A stretch of 64,000 nt of DNA from Diplonema papillatum (lineage: Eukaryota > Euglenozoa > Diplonemea > Diplonemida > Diplonemidae): positions 186,001-250,000 of the forward strand of contig JAPJBO010000006.1 in assembly GCA_030068145.1 (NCBI GenBank), read 5' to 3'. A program made the translations under genes and the position numbers. The notes below the pieces were generated by a model that was not told where the DNA came from, did not search any database, and saw only the letters and a program-made list of their open reading frames with translations. Below, piece after piece: positions 53,201 through 63,806 of the stretch. Numbering within the stretch: position 1 is the first letter of the stretch; every line of letters begins with the position of its first letter.

Positions 53201-56200
53201 GGACTCGGCGTGCGTCGGGGCCCGTGAGGAAGCACCGGGCAGCAGTTAAAGTTCGGGTACGTACCCACACCCCGATTAGCAGATAAGTTCGGGCGATGCA
53301 AAGTTTGAGTGCAAAGTTCGGGCGTCGGTAAGTTCGAGTGACGATAATGCTCTCCAGGTGTGAAGGCCGACGCCGGTCACTCTGCCATTCCGATCGCAAT
53401 TTTGGCGGGAAAAAAAGTTACGTCCGCACAAGTCTCCAACCACCAAAAACAACACACTTTTTTTCAGTGTACCACTCATTCCACGAAAAAGTGTCACAGA
53501 TTTCGACTTTTTTCGGGCTTCTGCCGAAAACTTTCGTCTGCACGTCCGAAAATGGCCGGTTTCGAGATTTTGAGGACACGATTGAATCCATTTCCGAACA
53601 TCTGGCCCCAGTGAGGGGTGACGCCCGGGTGTCTCAGCTTTATGGAGGAGGCCAGTTTCCGATAGGAGATGTGTGCCGGGAACAAATTCTCGTGTCCCTG
53701 CCGTTCTCTCCGCGTTAACACGGCTTTTAGCCTCGGTCTCCGGGTCCAAATGGACTCCTGTCACCCTGCCTTGCCCGTGGGGGTCGGACTTTGTGACCTC
53801 CCATAGCACTGAGCTCCCCCCTCCGTCTTCAACCGTATTACGTCGCTCGCTCTTGCCGCCCCGCACCACATGAATGCCAACGCGATGCTCACCCATGCGT
53901 CCTCCGCTGCATGGATCATCTCCCACGCTTGCTGCTTTGTTGCCGGCAGCGCCTGTTTCGCCGAAACAAAAAAAAAGTCCCCCACTATTTGTAGGTGGGG
54001 AGTCACGTTTTCGAAACGCCGAAGGACCATCACGATGTTGTTTAGGTATTGTAAACTTCTTTTCTGAGGAAGGAGATCCACAGAACGATCGCCTCCTCGT
54101 CGCTCACTGGGCCCTCCGCGCGTTGCCATTCCATCTTGAACGCCTGGAACCTCTCGTGAGTCCGTTGGAGGGTACTCCAGTAACTCCCCGACAGCGCGTG
54201 TTTTAGAGCCCTTTGAGCCTCTTTTACGATAGCCTGGCGCTTCTTTCTCTCCATTTCCTTCGGAAGCCCGGCCCGTCTTTTTCGCTCTCGTCTTTTGTGT
54301 TCCGTAAAACGGGAACGCTCGAGGGGATGCTTGCAGTCACTTCGCTCCTGCCTTCCTTCCGGCCCCGCTCCCCTTTCCCGAAGTCCGGGGATTGTAGGGC
54401 TCGTATCTGGGGTTGCGGCACCAGTGATCTTCGCGTGTTTGCCAACTTTCCATCGTGGAGCCTCGAGGACACGGAAAGCCAGAGGTGGGAGAATCATGGG
54501 GATGGACGCTCACGCTTTCGGTAAGCAACCTGCGTGAGGTATACCTGGATCACAGTCTGGTACTATTTAGTCAGTGAGTATCAATCTACACAAAAAAAAA
54601 AAAACCCCTTATTGCGATGCGAAGGCGTACCTCATTGGCGAGCAACTCTGCGTGGCGTCCCGTTTCGACGATCTTTCCTCCTTCATCATCGTTTTCACTG
54701 CTGGGTGGCTGCATGACGACAATCCTGTCAGCGTGCATGACAGTTTGCAGCCGGTGGGCTATCACAATGGTCGTGACTTTCCCATTGTCAGAGTTCATGA
54801 TCGACTGCAGAGCTTTCTGGACTTTGACTTCAGACTCCCTGTCAAGGGCTGAAGTCGCTTCGTCGAGGATTAGAATCTTGGGACGCTTGATGATGGCACG
54901 CGCGATGGCGATACGCTGCTTCTGCCCACCAGAAAGTTGGCAACCGCCTTCGCCAACCTTTGTCTCGTAGGCGTCAGGCCAGCGTTCGATAACGCTGTGG
55001 ATGTGAGCTTGCTCGCAGGCTTCGACCACTTCTTCACGGGTCGCCTCCTTGCGACCCATCCGGATGTTGTCGAACACGGTACCACTGAAGAGCACGGGTT
55101 CTTGAGTGACCATTCCGATGTTGTCTCGCCACCAGCCGATGTCGAGTGACCCCAGACGCTCGCCGTCTACGGTAATGGCCCCGTTCTTCTGGTACTCGAC
55201 GGGCTGTTCCACGTTCGTCCGGGTTCTCTTGTACATGTCGATCTTGTACCGTCCGAAGGCCAGGTCTACCTCGACGAAGGGCCGTCCAGCCGTCTCCGCC
55301 TCGCTCAGCAGAGCGCTCACGCGATCCGGGAACGCAAACTCCAGGTCCCCCGCAGGCTCCTCTTCAAACTCGGCGAAAGGGTCGGAGTTCGACTTGGTCG
55401 CGGAGCCCTTCGGTCCGCAGCACGCGGAGAGCCCGGGTTTCGCCGCGCGGCGCTCGATCCAGTACCACTTGCCGCCGTCCCACCGGATGGGGCCGTCGGA
55501 CCCCTGCACCGTGCGGCTCAGCGCCCCTGTGCCAGCGAGGCGTACAGCCATCGTCTTGCTGCAGGTTGCGGCCAGGCTGATGGGGAGGGTGACGTCGACG
55601 GTTTGCGGGCATCCCGCCCCGCCGCCGCCCATGCGCAGCTTTTCGAGGAGGACGGCGTTCGCTTCGTACGGGAGGGGTACGAAGCTGCCGCCGGGGCCGC
55701 GGACCCCGAAGTAACCGGCCGCGGGCTCGTAGAACCGCTGGATCAACGACACCAGGGACGACTTGCCGCAGCCCGAGAGCCCGACGAAGGCGACGGTTTC
55801 CCCGGCGGGGATTTCGAGGGAAAACTCGCGGATGACCGGGCGGTGCATCCTCGTCGGGTAACGGAAGGTGACGCGGTTGAAGCGGATGTTGGCCTTCAAC
55901 TCGGGCAGTTTCCGCGTCCCCTGCTCCACCCGGGGCTCGCGGTCGATCACGCGGAAGATGCTGTGCGCGGCCTGCTGCGCCTGCGCGAAGGACGTGATGG
56001 GCGGGATGATCTGTCCGAAGGAGACCGACGCGAACAGAACAGCGATGAACGCCGTCAGCACCTCGGAGATGGTGCTCAGCTCCCAGTCGACGAGGAAGCT
56101 CGAGTACCAGAGCCCCAGAGCGTAGGTGCAGAACATGCAAAAAAAGGCGGAGCCGATGCCGGCCCCGCTGACGAACCCCGCGAACCGCGAGGCTGCGCAG

Positions 56201-56985
56201 GCGCCGTCAATCTCGGCGTGGTACGCCCCTTCGAACCGGCGGTGGGCGGACAGGGAGTGGACGGTGCGCACGGACGACAGCACCTCCTCCGCGATCGCCC
56301 CTGCGTTGGCATACGCGGCGCTGTTCTTCTTCCCCATCGCCGTCAACGCGTAGAACATGGCCACGGCGCTGAGTCCAGTCAACGGGGCCATCGCAAGGAG
56401 AACCAGCGTGAGCCGCCAGCACTTCACGAAACTGATGGAGAACGACGCGATGATCGTGAACAAGTGGTAGAAAAAGAACGAAGCGCGCTCGGACAAGCCC
56501 TGTTTGATGATTTCCGTGTTTCCGTGGAGGCGGGACGTGATGGAACCCGTCTTGTGCAGGTCAAACCAGGCAGACTCTTGACGAAGAATGGCGTCGAAGT
56601 AGGCTGTCTTGATCCTGTGCACCTGATTGTCGCTCGACAATGAGAAGCACGCGGACATTATGAAGCCGGCTGCAAACACTAAACCTCCGGCGATGAACAT
56701 CCACTCGCCCAAGTCCCCAACACGGTCGCCGATGCTGTCGGTATTCAAGCTGTTTCCTTCCTCAACCAACTCACCGAACAGCAAGCTGAAGATGGGGAGT
56801 GCCATTCCGACCCCCATGGCCGCGACGATGCCGAGCATCAGAAGGGCGAAATCGTACCCTTTGGCGAATTTGAAGAGCTCTGAAAAAGACACGCTCTTCC
56901 CGACTTCCTCCTCCAACGGCACCGAATTCAGCGCGTCGAGCAGGACGTCGTCCGCCGCCGGCTGTGCGTCGGGCTTCGCTTCCAT
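45127..56985 (-). CDS. full-length ABCB (MDR/P-glycoprotein-type) ABC transporter, two exons
   Basis: Exon 1 is 56985-54631 (785 codons), exon 2 is 47076-45127 (649 codons plus stop); joined in phase 0 they give 1,434 residues. Exon 1: MEAKPDAQPA, six-helix TMD1, then NBD1 with Walker A GLSGCGKSS (about residue 401), Q-loop VTQEPVLFSG, signature LSGGQKQR, Walker B ILILDEATSALD and switch His in IAHRL. Exon 2: linker, TMD2, then NBD2 with GSTGSGKST (about 1222), VSQEPVLFD, LSGGQKQR, FLLLDEATSALD and VAHKL. Both sites look catalytically complete, so it should be an ATP-driven exporter of lipophilic compounds; substrate unknown. NBD1 carries about 160 extra residues between Walker A and VDGERLGSLD. 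Across the junction HAELLANE joins GYYAKLWNSQ, as the family requires. The frame running upstream of exon 2 (SLSLSL) is intron. Confidence 0.92.
48004..48170. repeat. dispersed repeat, copy in ABCB intron
   Basis: Shares caatacaactacaaa, cactgaacccagatt, cctgtgtttcgtgtgggct and agcacatttacctcctttga with 57259-57420; a third, more diverged copy is at 63807-63940. No coding meaning is visible. Confidence 0.85.
48720..50168 (+). CDS. Cys/His-rich putative zinc-binding protein, probably mobile-element-derived
   Basis: 482 residues from the ATG at 48720; the frame is open further upstream (to about 48590, through a GA repeat), so the true start is uncertain. The N-terminal 230 residues match nothing I know (MAEVMQERRRLEREGRD; LQYWLDGMCWSVAGDV). 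Residues about 245-345 contain three copies of one pattern: C-x2-H-x4/5-C-x2-C-x(6-16)-C-C-x2-H-H, seen as CPGHQKVKCDVC, CAEHRMTQCATC and CLDHGMPTCDGC, each followed by CC..HH. The C-terminal 130 residues are basic, with nuclear-localisation-like runs (KKKRSTKR, KRRKGR). It lies antisense inside the ABCB intron, and its 5' flank (ggctgccgtgacgaacctag) is repeated at 53124. An ORF1-like nucleic-acid-binding role in a retroelement is inference. Confidence 0.6.
   Translation: MAEVMQERRRLEREGRDRAVGHPWRQLHPDDCPPRRLNFEAIAGPGTFTAVAGERWFRALQYWLDGMCWSVAGDVSTAELAVDFEVYTGLDLPGSLVATTGGTPLCIRARMLARMLKTIGEALERKGVGPLLPGRKLEKIGSLRTVGAPPCLTGYEMRPIFRGGEETMGILETQLKASRHAFTGEAWGMDLFPTYGRERAERAARWAAFDDATEKKRGKKSAVVGGDPWLVPEGIPRHEKWGERVCPGHQKVKCDVCKRRGKSVAWCCQAHHREGDGLAVKMCAEHRMTQCATCKTTAECCRNHHHRCLDHGMPTCDGCKKHADLRSRRPGHCCRKGHHRAAVARGEETTTEKRKAEPEGPAPAPRQAKRENVVLVLPEAEEDEREPATSTPTSAAKVGKTAPTPAKKRQSDSAAEPVPKRRKGRVDAPRPSPRRREEADIDAQPMNLDEQSKKKRSTKRAPERNDQDELKRRKHDTSRAKR
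50422..51290 (+). repeat. six tandem copies of a roughly 155-bp zinc-finger-coding unit
   Basis: Units begin ggatggaggg at 50422, 50559, 50714, 50857, 51011 and 51166. Each codes for a C-x2-C...H-x3-H finger: FCIPCRSGFNFKHARQHQKK followed by TPHREKF, then a linker RLNRLLKDEPDAWRMEGD. Copies 1 and 2 share a frame (50417-50692). Later copies are shifted relative to one another because 155 and 143 are not multiples of three, so no single long polyprotein is readable. The array looks like a decaying or frame-scrambled fusion. Confidence 0.8.
51024..52145 (+). pseudogene. zinc-finger end fused to a non-LTR-type RT fragment
   Basis: The frame starts in the last finger copies and runs to a segment with LYADDDGVAVEARTFAALER (polymerase motif C, YADD at 51939) and ERWTENALMVLSKRKTKGVH, the motif D/E region of LINE-type RTs. 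The preceding fingers and palm are missing, and the protein stops soon after. I read it as a truncated relic. It shares plus orientation with the Cys/His ORF at 48720, so both may come from one retroelement family. Confidence 0.65.
52481..52790 (+). repeat. pair of 50-bp direct repeats
   Basis: accagcgac.gtcagcccgg followed by tgggttctcagaacc occurs at 52483-52530 and 52736-52785. The 250 bases between them include a cccgcccccggcatcccgac stretch typical of element ends, but no boundary is clear. Confidence 0.7.
53120..53190 (+). repeat. second copy of the 5' flank of the Cys/His ORF
   Basis: ggctgccgtgacgaacctag, then cttcttcgtatcacatgcgg and agaga, matches 48590-48640 almost exactly and is likewise preceded by ttttatttcccttc. 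Here it is not followed by the Cys/His ORF. Confidence 0.85.
53640..54500 (-). pseudogene. relic of a YR-retrotransposon tyrosine recombinase
   Basis: In minus orientation three frames join up: 54497-54042 gives the N-terminal part (GSYWSTLQRTHERFQAFKME, EEAIVLWISFLRKEV); 54129-53761 gives QYLNNIVMVLRRFENVTPHL and the first catalytic Arg in MWCGAARASDVIRLK; 53926 onward gives WEVTKSDPHGQGRVTGVHLD, matching KSDPFRLGQVTGVVLPP of the complete element. At least two frameshifts are present, and the HxxR and Tyr parts are not clear. It lies in the ABCB intron in the sense of the gene. Confidence 0.8.
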
Positions 56986-57258
56986 TTTAGAGCGAAGATC
57001 CTTGCTTGAAACTCCGGGGATTCAAAGTCTCCGGGTGATTGACCTTTCTGTTCCGACCCCCCCTTCCAGCCCTTTCGATCGTTCTCGATGTCGTGATCTG
57101 AAAAAGGAGGGTATCTTTGTACTTCTTTCTTTCGAACGAAACGGGTGCCTTGGTTTAGAAATTCCGCAATGGTAATCAAGAGGTTCCCACGTCTGCAGCA
57201 CAAATCAAAAAGTATTCCCCACTGTCTCTTTCGAGTGTACTATCCATTGTCATTGCAA

Positions 57259-57420
57259 AAAAACTCGAGGGACTGCCTTGTGCTCGTTTCGAAGGAGGTT
57301 AGAGGGGGAGAAAACAATACAACTACAAAGTGGGTCTCTTTTTGTTGAACACTTTTGCCACTGAACCCAGATTCACCTGTGTTTCGTGTGGGCTGCAGCA
57401 CATTTACCTCCTTTGATCTA
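57259..57420. repeat. dispersed repeat, copy upstream of ABCB
   Basis: Second member of the family at 48004-48170; both share the order cgagg..ctgccttgtgct, ttcgaaggagg, caatacaactacaaa and cctgtgtttcgtgtgggct. The match extends weakly to about 57480 with 63940. Confidence 0.85.
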
Positions 57421-59019
57421 TCGCAACTGGCAGTCTCCTCAAGCATTTCCTACAACGCGGGTGCTTATACAAAAAAACAGCATTCGAAGGGATGTCACTT
57501 ACTAGCCCAAGCGGCTTCAGCGTCTACCCGTCCGAGCTTACAGGTTGTCAGGAGGGGGGGACTAGTTGCCTATTACTGCGGCGCAGTGCTTGAATGCCAT
57601 TTGCGGGCAACGCGTCGCTACTTTGCAAGCTTCCTGCTGCAACGTGCGAGAATCTGGCAAAAATGAGAACGCAGAACGCAGAAGACAACAACAAAACGCG
57701 AGGCATCGAGCACACATGCGGCCGGGGTCAGAGCCGCCTTGGCTCGGCGTGATCAGGGCGCAGCAGCAGCCGCGACGGCACCAATTGTCTCGGTTCCGAT
57801 GGGGGAGGTGAGGGGCACCGGTTCAGGACGGTGGCACCTGCCCTTTTTTTTTTTACCGGGGAAACACGGGGACCAAGCTCACGTACGTCTTTGTAACTGA
57901 TAGCACTAGCGCAAGGGAATGTTGAGTGACTGCCTTAACCCGGGGAAACGAGCTTGGCGAGGGCACCTTTCCATCCACTTGAACTTTTCTTTGAACCAAC
58001 CACACCCTGCAGGCTGTGTGAAGTTCTCTAATCAACTCTTCGTGGTGCATCAACTCCCTCAGTGAAACTGTGATACTGACTACTTGGCCGCAGGCCCGCA
58101 GCTCTTACATTCCTCTCCGGGGCCGAGCTCCAGCCGGCCAGCCCGGGGCCATCCCCCACACTGACCTGGGCGCTACATGATCGGCCCCGTAAAGACAGTC
58201 CGTGAAGACACAAGGTAGAGCAGATGTCAGTTGATAAATACACACTCCCGGTGCGCGGTTCACCCTCTCTTGACACCCATGTACGGCAATATTCCGTGGA
58301 AGATTTGAGGTTAGAGTGCAGAGAATCCGGATTGACGGTCTGCCATCTTCCTCCGTTGAATAATGCACCGTAAGACAGCAGCACGCGATCGATGAACCAG
58401 GGGGGATGGGATAAAAGACTCAGCTTCCGCCGCCATCCTATACTACTACTTGATCAATAGCACCGGTTCCGAAAAAAATCGCGGCGGGATGGTTAACCTT
58501 CTCTTAAATGTTCTGCCTGCGAGCGTTTAGCCAGGTCAGGCCAGCGGGAGCAAGGATGTTGTCCGAAGACGCCGACACTTACCCTTCGCTGACGATGCCG
58601 CGGGTCACCTCCTCAACTCATTCCTATCCTAGTCGATCTGAGCAAAACTGAGGCAGGCCGGGAAACAACTGTCGCGCACGCTTGGATACGGATTGGGCAC
58701 GGTCGCATCCGTGTCTTCTAACGTCACGAGAGGCTCACCTGTACGCTACGAGAGAAAGAGTGCTCGGTGTATCAGGTGATGGAAGCTGCCAGTTCTCGGC
58801 GACTGCGGAGAGCTACAGCAGGATCGACGCCAGCACACGCAGGCAAAAAAGGTGGTTCGCAACACCGAACCGCAAGGATCGGTGTCACCGCGGGGTGACG
58901 TTTGCTCGGGGTGTGGCCTGCAATCTAACCAGCATGCGTGGCAGATTCCCCGCCCGCAGGGGCCGTGTGCGTGTCCTTGCGACTCATCCTCAGTCTTCGC
59001 CGTCTCAGCGCGCGAGCCT
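57421..59019. other. intergenic stretch, no supported gene
   Basis: Short frames without domains; no RNA gene recognised. Confidence 0.5.
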
Positions 59020-59241
59020 GCGGGGCGGCCGCGACGTTTTCGGAGCGGGTTGAGCGGGCCAGTTCAAAGACACATTGCTCCTTATGATGGGCACAATGTC
59101 GTCGTCCGCAGCACTCGTGACGTGCAGAAAGCCTTCGAAACATGCATTGAGTTGCAGATACTCGCTACGCGGATAGTTGAAGCATTCGACACGCATGAGG
59201 TACTCGTTGATGGGCACCATTTCGTTGCCGCAAGCACTCTA
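59020..59241 (-). repeat. diverged copy of the 3' part of the neighbouring small gene
   Basis: 59040-59220 matches 59535-59710 inside the gene (gggccagttc.aagac, gt.gcagatactcgct). In minus orientation the copy still reads SEYLQLNACFEGFLHV, against SEYLQVNAYFEGSLHV in the gene. It lies downstream of the gene stop. Confidence 0.85.
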
Positions 59242-59407
59242 GGCGCGCGATGAAGACTTCCGCTCACTGCGTGGGCTTCAGCACGCACCTTCTGCCGTCA
59301 CAAGAACCACAGAAACAGCCGTGTTCCGCGAGGAAGTCTCGCTGCCGTTGCTTCGCGTGGAGAGGCCCGACGAAGACTGGGCGCGGGAAGGACGAGCCTG
59401 CCCTTTT

Positions 59408-60094
59408 CTACCGATTTTCGGTTGCCTGCTGCGCGGCGGCGTAGAAGTGCGGGTCGACTGCGTCCTTCCCTATGCGATCGCCGCGGGTGTCGTAGCGGCC
59501 GCAGATCTTCAGCGGGGCCGCCACGACGTTGTCGGCATCGGTTGAGTGGGCCAGTTCGAAGACGCAGTACTCCTTGATGGGAACCGTTTCGTCGCCCAAA
59601 GCACTCGCGACGTGCAGGGAGCCTTCGAAATATGCGTTGACCTGCAGATACTCGCTGTGTGGGAAGTCCAAGCGTTCAGCATGCAAGAGGTAGCACGTCG
59701 TGATGTCGCATGTTGCCGTCACCTTGTTCGTGAGCTGCTTGAGGGACATTTTCGCCTTCTCGGCTTTGATGTCTTTGCGCGTGTAATCGAACTCGTAAGC
59801 GGAAAGCACAGCTTTTAATTTCTCCAAATCCATCTCCGCGAGTGCTATCCGGTAAGTTTTGTATAGCTGCTCCAAAGCGGGTCTGTGCAGATCGTCTCGC
59901 CTCCTTCGTATATCTTGCAGGGACCACCAGACGTAAAAGATGCCCTTCGCCGACTTGAGAGCGGGCAACACCCCGTCCGACCACTGCAAGGTCTTCCGCT
60001 TTAGCACGCAACCCAGCGACTGCAACGCGGGCTGCCCTCCGGCACGTCCCATTCTGCCCATCTGCCCCGTCGGTTTCGACAAATTGCCGCCCAT
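59408..60094 (-). CDS. small protein of unknown function, predicted N-myristoylated
   Basis: 228 residues from the ATG at 60094-60092. I chose this start because MGGNLSKP is a strong N-myristoylation signal (Gly2, Asn4, Ser6, Lys7); the frame is open about 100 bases upstream to another ATG (60196). After a Gly/Met-rich stretch (GQMGRMGRAGG) comes a helical part: VLPALKSAKGIFYVWWSLQD, IALAEMDLEKLKAVLSAYEF, AEKAKMSLKQLTNKV. The C-terminal part (EYLQVNAYFEGSLHV, KEYCVFELAHST) may be a small beta domain. I do not recognise the family. A membrane-anchored peripheral protein is inferred from the signal alone. No intron is needed, and part of its 3' region is copied downstream. Confidence 0.6.
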   Translation of the reverse strand: MGGNLSKPTGQMGRMGRAGGQPALQSLGCVLKRKTLQWSDGVLPALKSAKGIFYVWWSLQDIRRRRDDLHRPALEQLYKTYRIALAEMDLEKLKAVLSAYEFDYTRKDIKAEKAKMSLKQLTNKVTATCDITTCYLLHAERLDFPHSEYLQVNAYFEGSLHVASALGDETVPIKEYCVFELAHSTDADNVVAAPLKICGRYDTRGDRIGKDAVDPHFYAAAQQATENR

Positions 60095-60402
60095 GCCGGT
60101 GGCGTTATTCCCTGTCGCCCTCGGCCGCGACGGGTAGTGCCGGCGTTGGCAGGCGCCCACTGCACTCTGTGCTGAGCGCATCGGCACTCGGAGCATTGCG
60201 AGAAATGCACTTACCGTCGCCCCTGCCCAGCTCTCCCAGCTTGTGTGGGTGTGTGTGTGCGTGTTCTCAGTAGGGTGATCTCAGTGATGGGTAACCCCTG
60301 AGCGGAGTCTAGCCCAGAAGGTGTGCGTGTGGGTGTTTGAGTTCAGGGCTTTGAGTGGGTAACGGCTGAATCGAAGTACGGCCCACTTGTCACTTTCACC
60401 AG

Positions 60403-61150
60403 TCGGCTTTGAGTTTCCGACACGCTGCTTTTGGGTCCTGACTCCCGAAGGGCGGCCTTCGGGGGACGGATAGAGTAGGATAGCGCGGGGGGCTGTCAGC
60501 TTCTCCATCCGGCACTCGGCTCAAGACTTCTGTTTTCATCTTGCGGTGTTAGCTGCGCGGGGTTTTCGGCCCCGTGCAACAGCTGAGTGTCTTTACACAG
60601 GCGGCACATCGCCCGAGGATGTGGCAAGCTCTCTCCGTGCAATGAGCTTGGTCTGACTAGCTGTTTAAAACTCCTGAGTGCAAGCACCCGTCATGGCACC
60701 TGGGTCGCAGTTTTGAGTCCTGTTCCGAGACTCGCTCGCACGGGGAGTGGCACGAATCACTTATCGCCAAGCTTTCTGCAATGCTGACGACTGCTACCCC
60801 GGTGTGTGTTGAAGTTCATGGCTTAAAGTGAGCAACATCTGAAGCGAGATCCCGGTAGAGCTGTGGCATAGCTGGGCGAAACACTGAGCGCACCACCGAC
60901 GTTGATGTTTTTGATCACCAGTGCAACTGGTTCTGTGCAGGTTGTGGTTCGGACCCACACCAGAGGTTCTTGTCATTGCAACGTAGTACAAGCCTATCTT
61001 CAGCTACTCGTCAGTTTCGTCGGTTTTGAGGTTCCGACAAGCTGAAGGGTGGTATCCTTCGGGAGGATAGAGCGGCGTGGTTGGCTGCATCCGGCGTTCT
61101 CAAGACTCTCTTCTGTTTTCACCAGCTGCACGGGTTTTTCGGCCACCAAT
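60403..61150. repeat. two diverged copies of a dispersed repeat
   Basis: 60403-60572 and 61018-61145 share, in order: gtcggttttgag or gtcggctttgag, ttccgaca, cttcggg, ggatagag, ctgcatccggc or ctccatccggc, tcaagac, tctgttttca and cggggttttcggcc or cgggtttttcggcc. No coding capacity is evident. Confidence 0.7.
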
Positions 61151-63806
61151 GGCTACCTATTCATCAACATCTACCTATTCACCGACAACCACCGACCCCC
61201 TCCCCAAATATCCGACAACATGTGCCTACCTAAAACGTACCTAACGGGGCAATTCCGCAGGACCGGCCGTGCTCGTGGATGGGTAGATGATGAGGCCGTG
61301 ATCCATTGCCCGGTTGCCCGGATCACCTTTTTGACCGGCTGCATTCCGAGCATCACAATTGTTACGTGCGAAAGGGCTGGACCGCCTGCACGACCATGCC
61401 TTTCGCGACTTAGCGAGCCAAACGCAGAGGAAAGCGCAAGGCGAACGGAATTTCTGCCAACACAAAGACGACGGAAAGGACGATGGAAAAAAAAAAACAG
61501 AAAAACGAAGAAAAAAAGAAGCTACGGGCTGGGGGGAGAAGGGACAACCAAGGGGGGGGAATCTTAGTATATTGTTTAGACAGCTGCCTGTCAATGTTTG
61601 AGAGAGAAGGGCCAACCAAGGGGGAAGACCTTAGTTCAATGTTTAGACAGAGCACAGCCTGTCATGCATGTTTGATGATAGCCTCACAGGGGGGCTATTC
61701 AGCGCTCTTGTTAAGGATCAGCCACTTTGGCCGGATGGCCGGATAAACCAGACCCCCCCCCCCCCCCCCCCTCTACAGTGCAGTTGCCTTGGAGGCTGGG
61801 TGGTCAAATTCTCTAAGGTGAAATGGTCAAAATTCCCTGCCAAAAGTGGGCCCACAAAATTTTTCCAAAGTGTGGTATTTGGGGTATTTGGGGCAAAAAA
61901 AAAATTTTTTTTTCTGACCGCCCACCGTGGTGACCACCTTAGAGTGTGACAGGTAGCGTCTCCCCCCTCCACAGTGAAAATAGCCTGAGGGGGGGGGGGT
62001 CAGCCGGCTGATGGATGGATGGATGGTTCTTAACAAGATGCCTGGGGCTATTTAGGTAGAAACTGCCAGGTGGGCCTTTTTACCGCCGAAGTTGGAGATC
62101 TTTCCCCACGAATTTTGGGCTTAAGAGAAGAGTCCAGGGAGACCTCCAGGGAGGCCGCAAGCACACCACTAGTGCAACAGGTCGTTTCTCCGGAGGGACT
62201 GGCGCACTGAAAACTCGCAAGCATTGAAAGCCACTGCGAGAAGGCGAACACGCCGCACAGGTTTACCTTATGGTTTTGAGCTGGTGGCTCTTTTTATCTG
62301 CACCCACCCATGCTTTCATGCACTGGTGCTGTGGTTCAGGGTTTCGTCGTTATTCGGTGTGCCATTGCAGCAACCTTGTTGTACGACTTTTGCCTCCTCT
62401 AGCTGAGAAATGTGAAAACGGGAAACGTTGCTTGGATTCGGGGGCTGAACGTGTTGCCAAGAACGAGCTTCTCCCTCTCTGAAGCTCTATCCCACTGTAT
62501 TCCAAGGGGCGAACGAAGCCCGCGAGCAGTGGTGACCCCTCCGAACAGCCTCCCTGGCCCTGGCCCACGCCGGATGCCGCAACCCCTTGACCCGGGCGGC
62601 GGCGCATGGCATGAACCACGAACCTCAAGGGGAGCAGCGCAAGAGGCATCATCTACGCTTCAACAGCCCATCCACTGGGCGAACAAGAATCGTCAAAGCG
62701 ACGCGTAGACCCGCCTTGACGATTGTCCAGAGACAGGCGGAACAATGTCCTGTGGCAAGTAGCAGGTATTCGGTCTTACGGCATTTGCCAGGCAATGCTA
62801 CCCTCCGCTGTCCCCTACATGGTCATGAAGCGTTGGGGTTGTTGGCCTGTTCCCTCTGCAGGATTTTACACACCGCTACGACCCAAACAAAAAAACTCAC
62901 AGGAGCCGCCCTGGTGCTATTTCGAGGGGGGCGGGTAAATCTTAGATCACACGGTGGAGTCACACCCGCATTTCAACGCCTTCCGGTGTGACTCGGTAAT
63001 GTTTAGACAGGACACTGCCTTCCATCATGTTTGATGCTGGCTGAGGGTGGGGGGATTGCAAGAACGTGCTTGGAATGGGTATGTGCTCAACACCGCACTG
63101 GTCCCGTCCGCGCCGTGTTTCGGTCCTTTAAGCCACGGACACATAAGGCGGACCATCATCAGCGTGGAACCTGAGTGTCTGCAGACAGGACTGCGGTGTG
63201 AGTCTGGTTTGTCAGGCGGCTGATCGTAGCTCGTCACAGCCAGGACCACCCGTGCTACTAGAGCACAGGCGAATCCGTCACGGGGAGAAGGCCCCTGCAA
63301 CCGTGTCTGAGCAATCAGTTAAAAAACTCAGGGCACTCGCCCTGATTGTGACTGCGACTCGCTAGGCAGCACTGACTGAAGGGTGGGGGGGGAGTTTACG
63401 GTACGTGCTCCATTTTGAGCGGAGGCAACGCCGCTGAACTTCTCGAAAGGAAGCGGTAAGAAAAGCGGTGGAAGCAACGGTTCTGGCCGTTTTTCTAGAC
63501 TGTTTCTTGTAGTAAGCGGTCGGTTTTTTGAAGTCTCCGTTTGACTTGTGAGGCGAGTTTCTTTTCTTTTGGACGGGGGTGAGAGGGGTTCCGCCTTCAT
63601 TGGCTGCATATCCGTCAGAGGCAGGCACACGGGGTGACGGAGCTTGCATGGTGCAGCTCTGATCTCGATCGCATTCGGGGCCTCATGCACGGTGAGTTCC
63701 AGCCACAGAAGATGGAGAGCGAAAGAGGGTGCGAAAGAAAGAGAAGTACTCAGAAGGACCGCTCTTTTCGACGGAGGCTGGAGGGCGAGACACAGTAAAA
63801 CACTCA
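61151..63806. other. repeat-rich stretch, no supported gene
   Basis: Contains short reiterated segments (caaccaaggggg and ttgtttagacag near 61545 and 61612, and again near 63000), poly-C at 61747-61770, and the uninterrupted version (61979-62046) of the repeat that is split at 35370 and 36120. No frame has a recognisable domain. Confidence 0.5.

Larger units (their letters stand above)
47077..54630 (-). other. 7,554-bp intron of the ABCB gene, filled with mobile DNA
   Basis: The donor AATGAG|GTACGC and the acceptor cctcaacacag|GGATAC are placed by protein continuity. The acceptor has a CTCAAC branch-like motif close to the AG, like CTAAC in CWC15, and a long CT tract (minus strand of the GA runs at 47123-47143 and 47228-47261) upstream. 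The intron holds dispersed repeats, a plus-strand Cys/His ORF (48720-50168), zinc-finger repeats, a non-LTR RT fragment and a YR relic. Confidence 0.88.
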
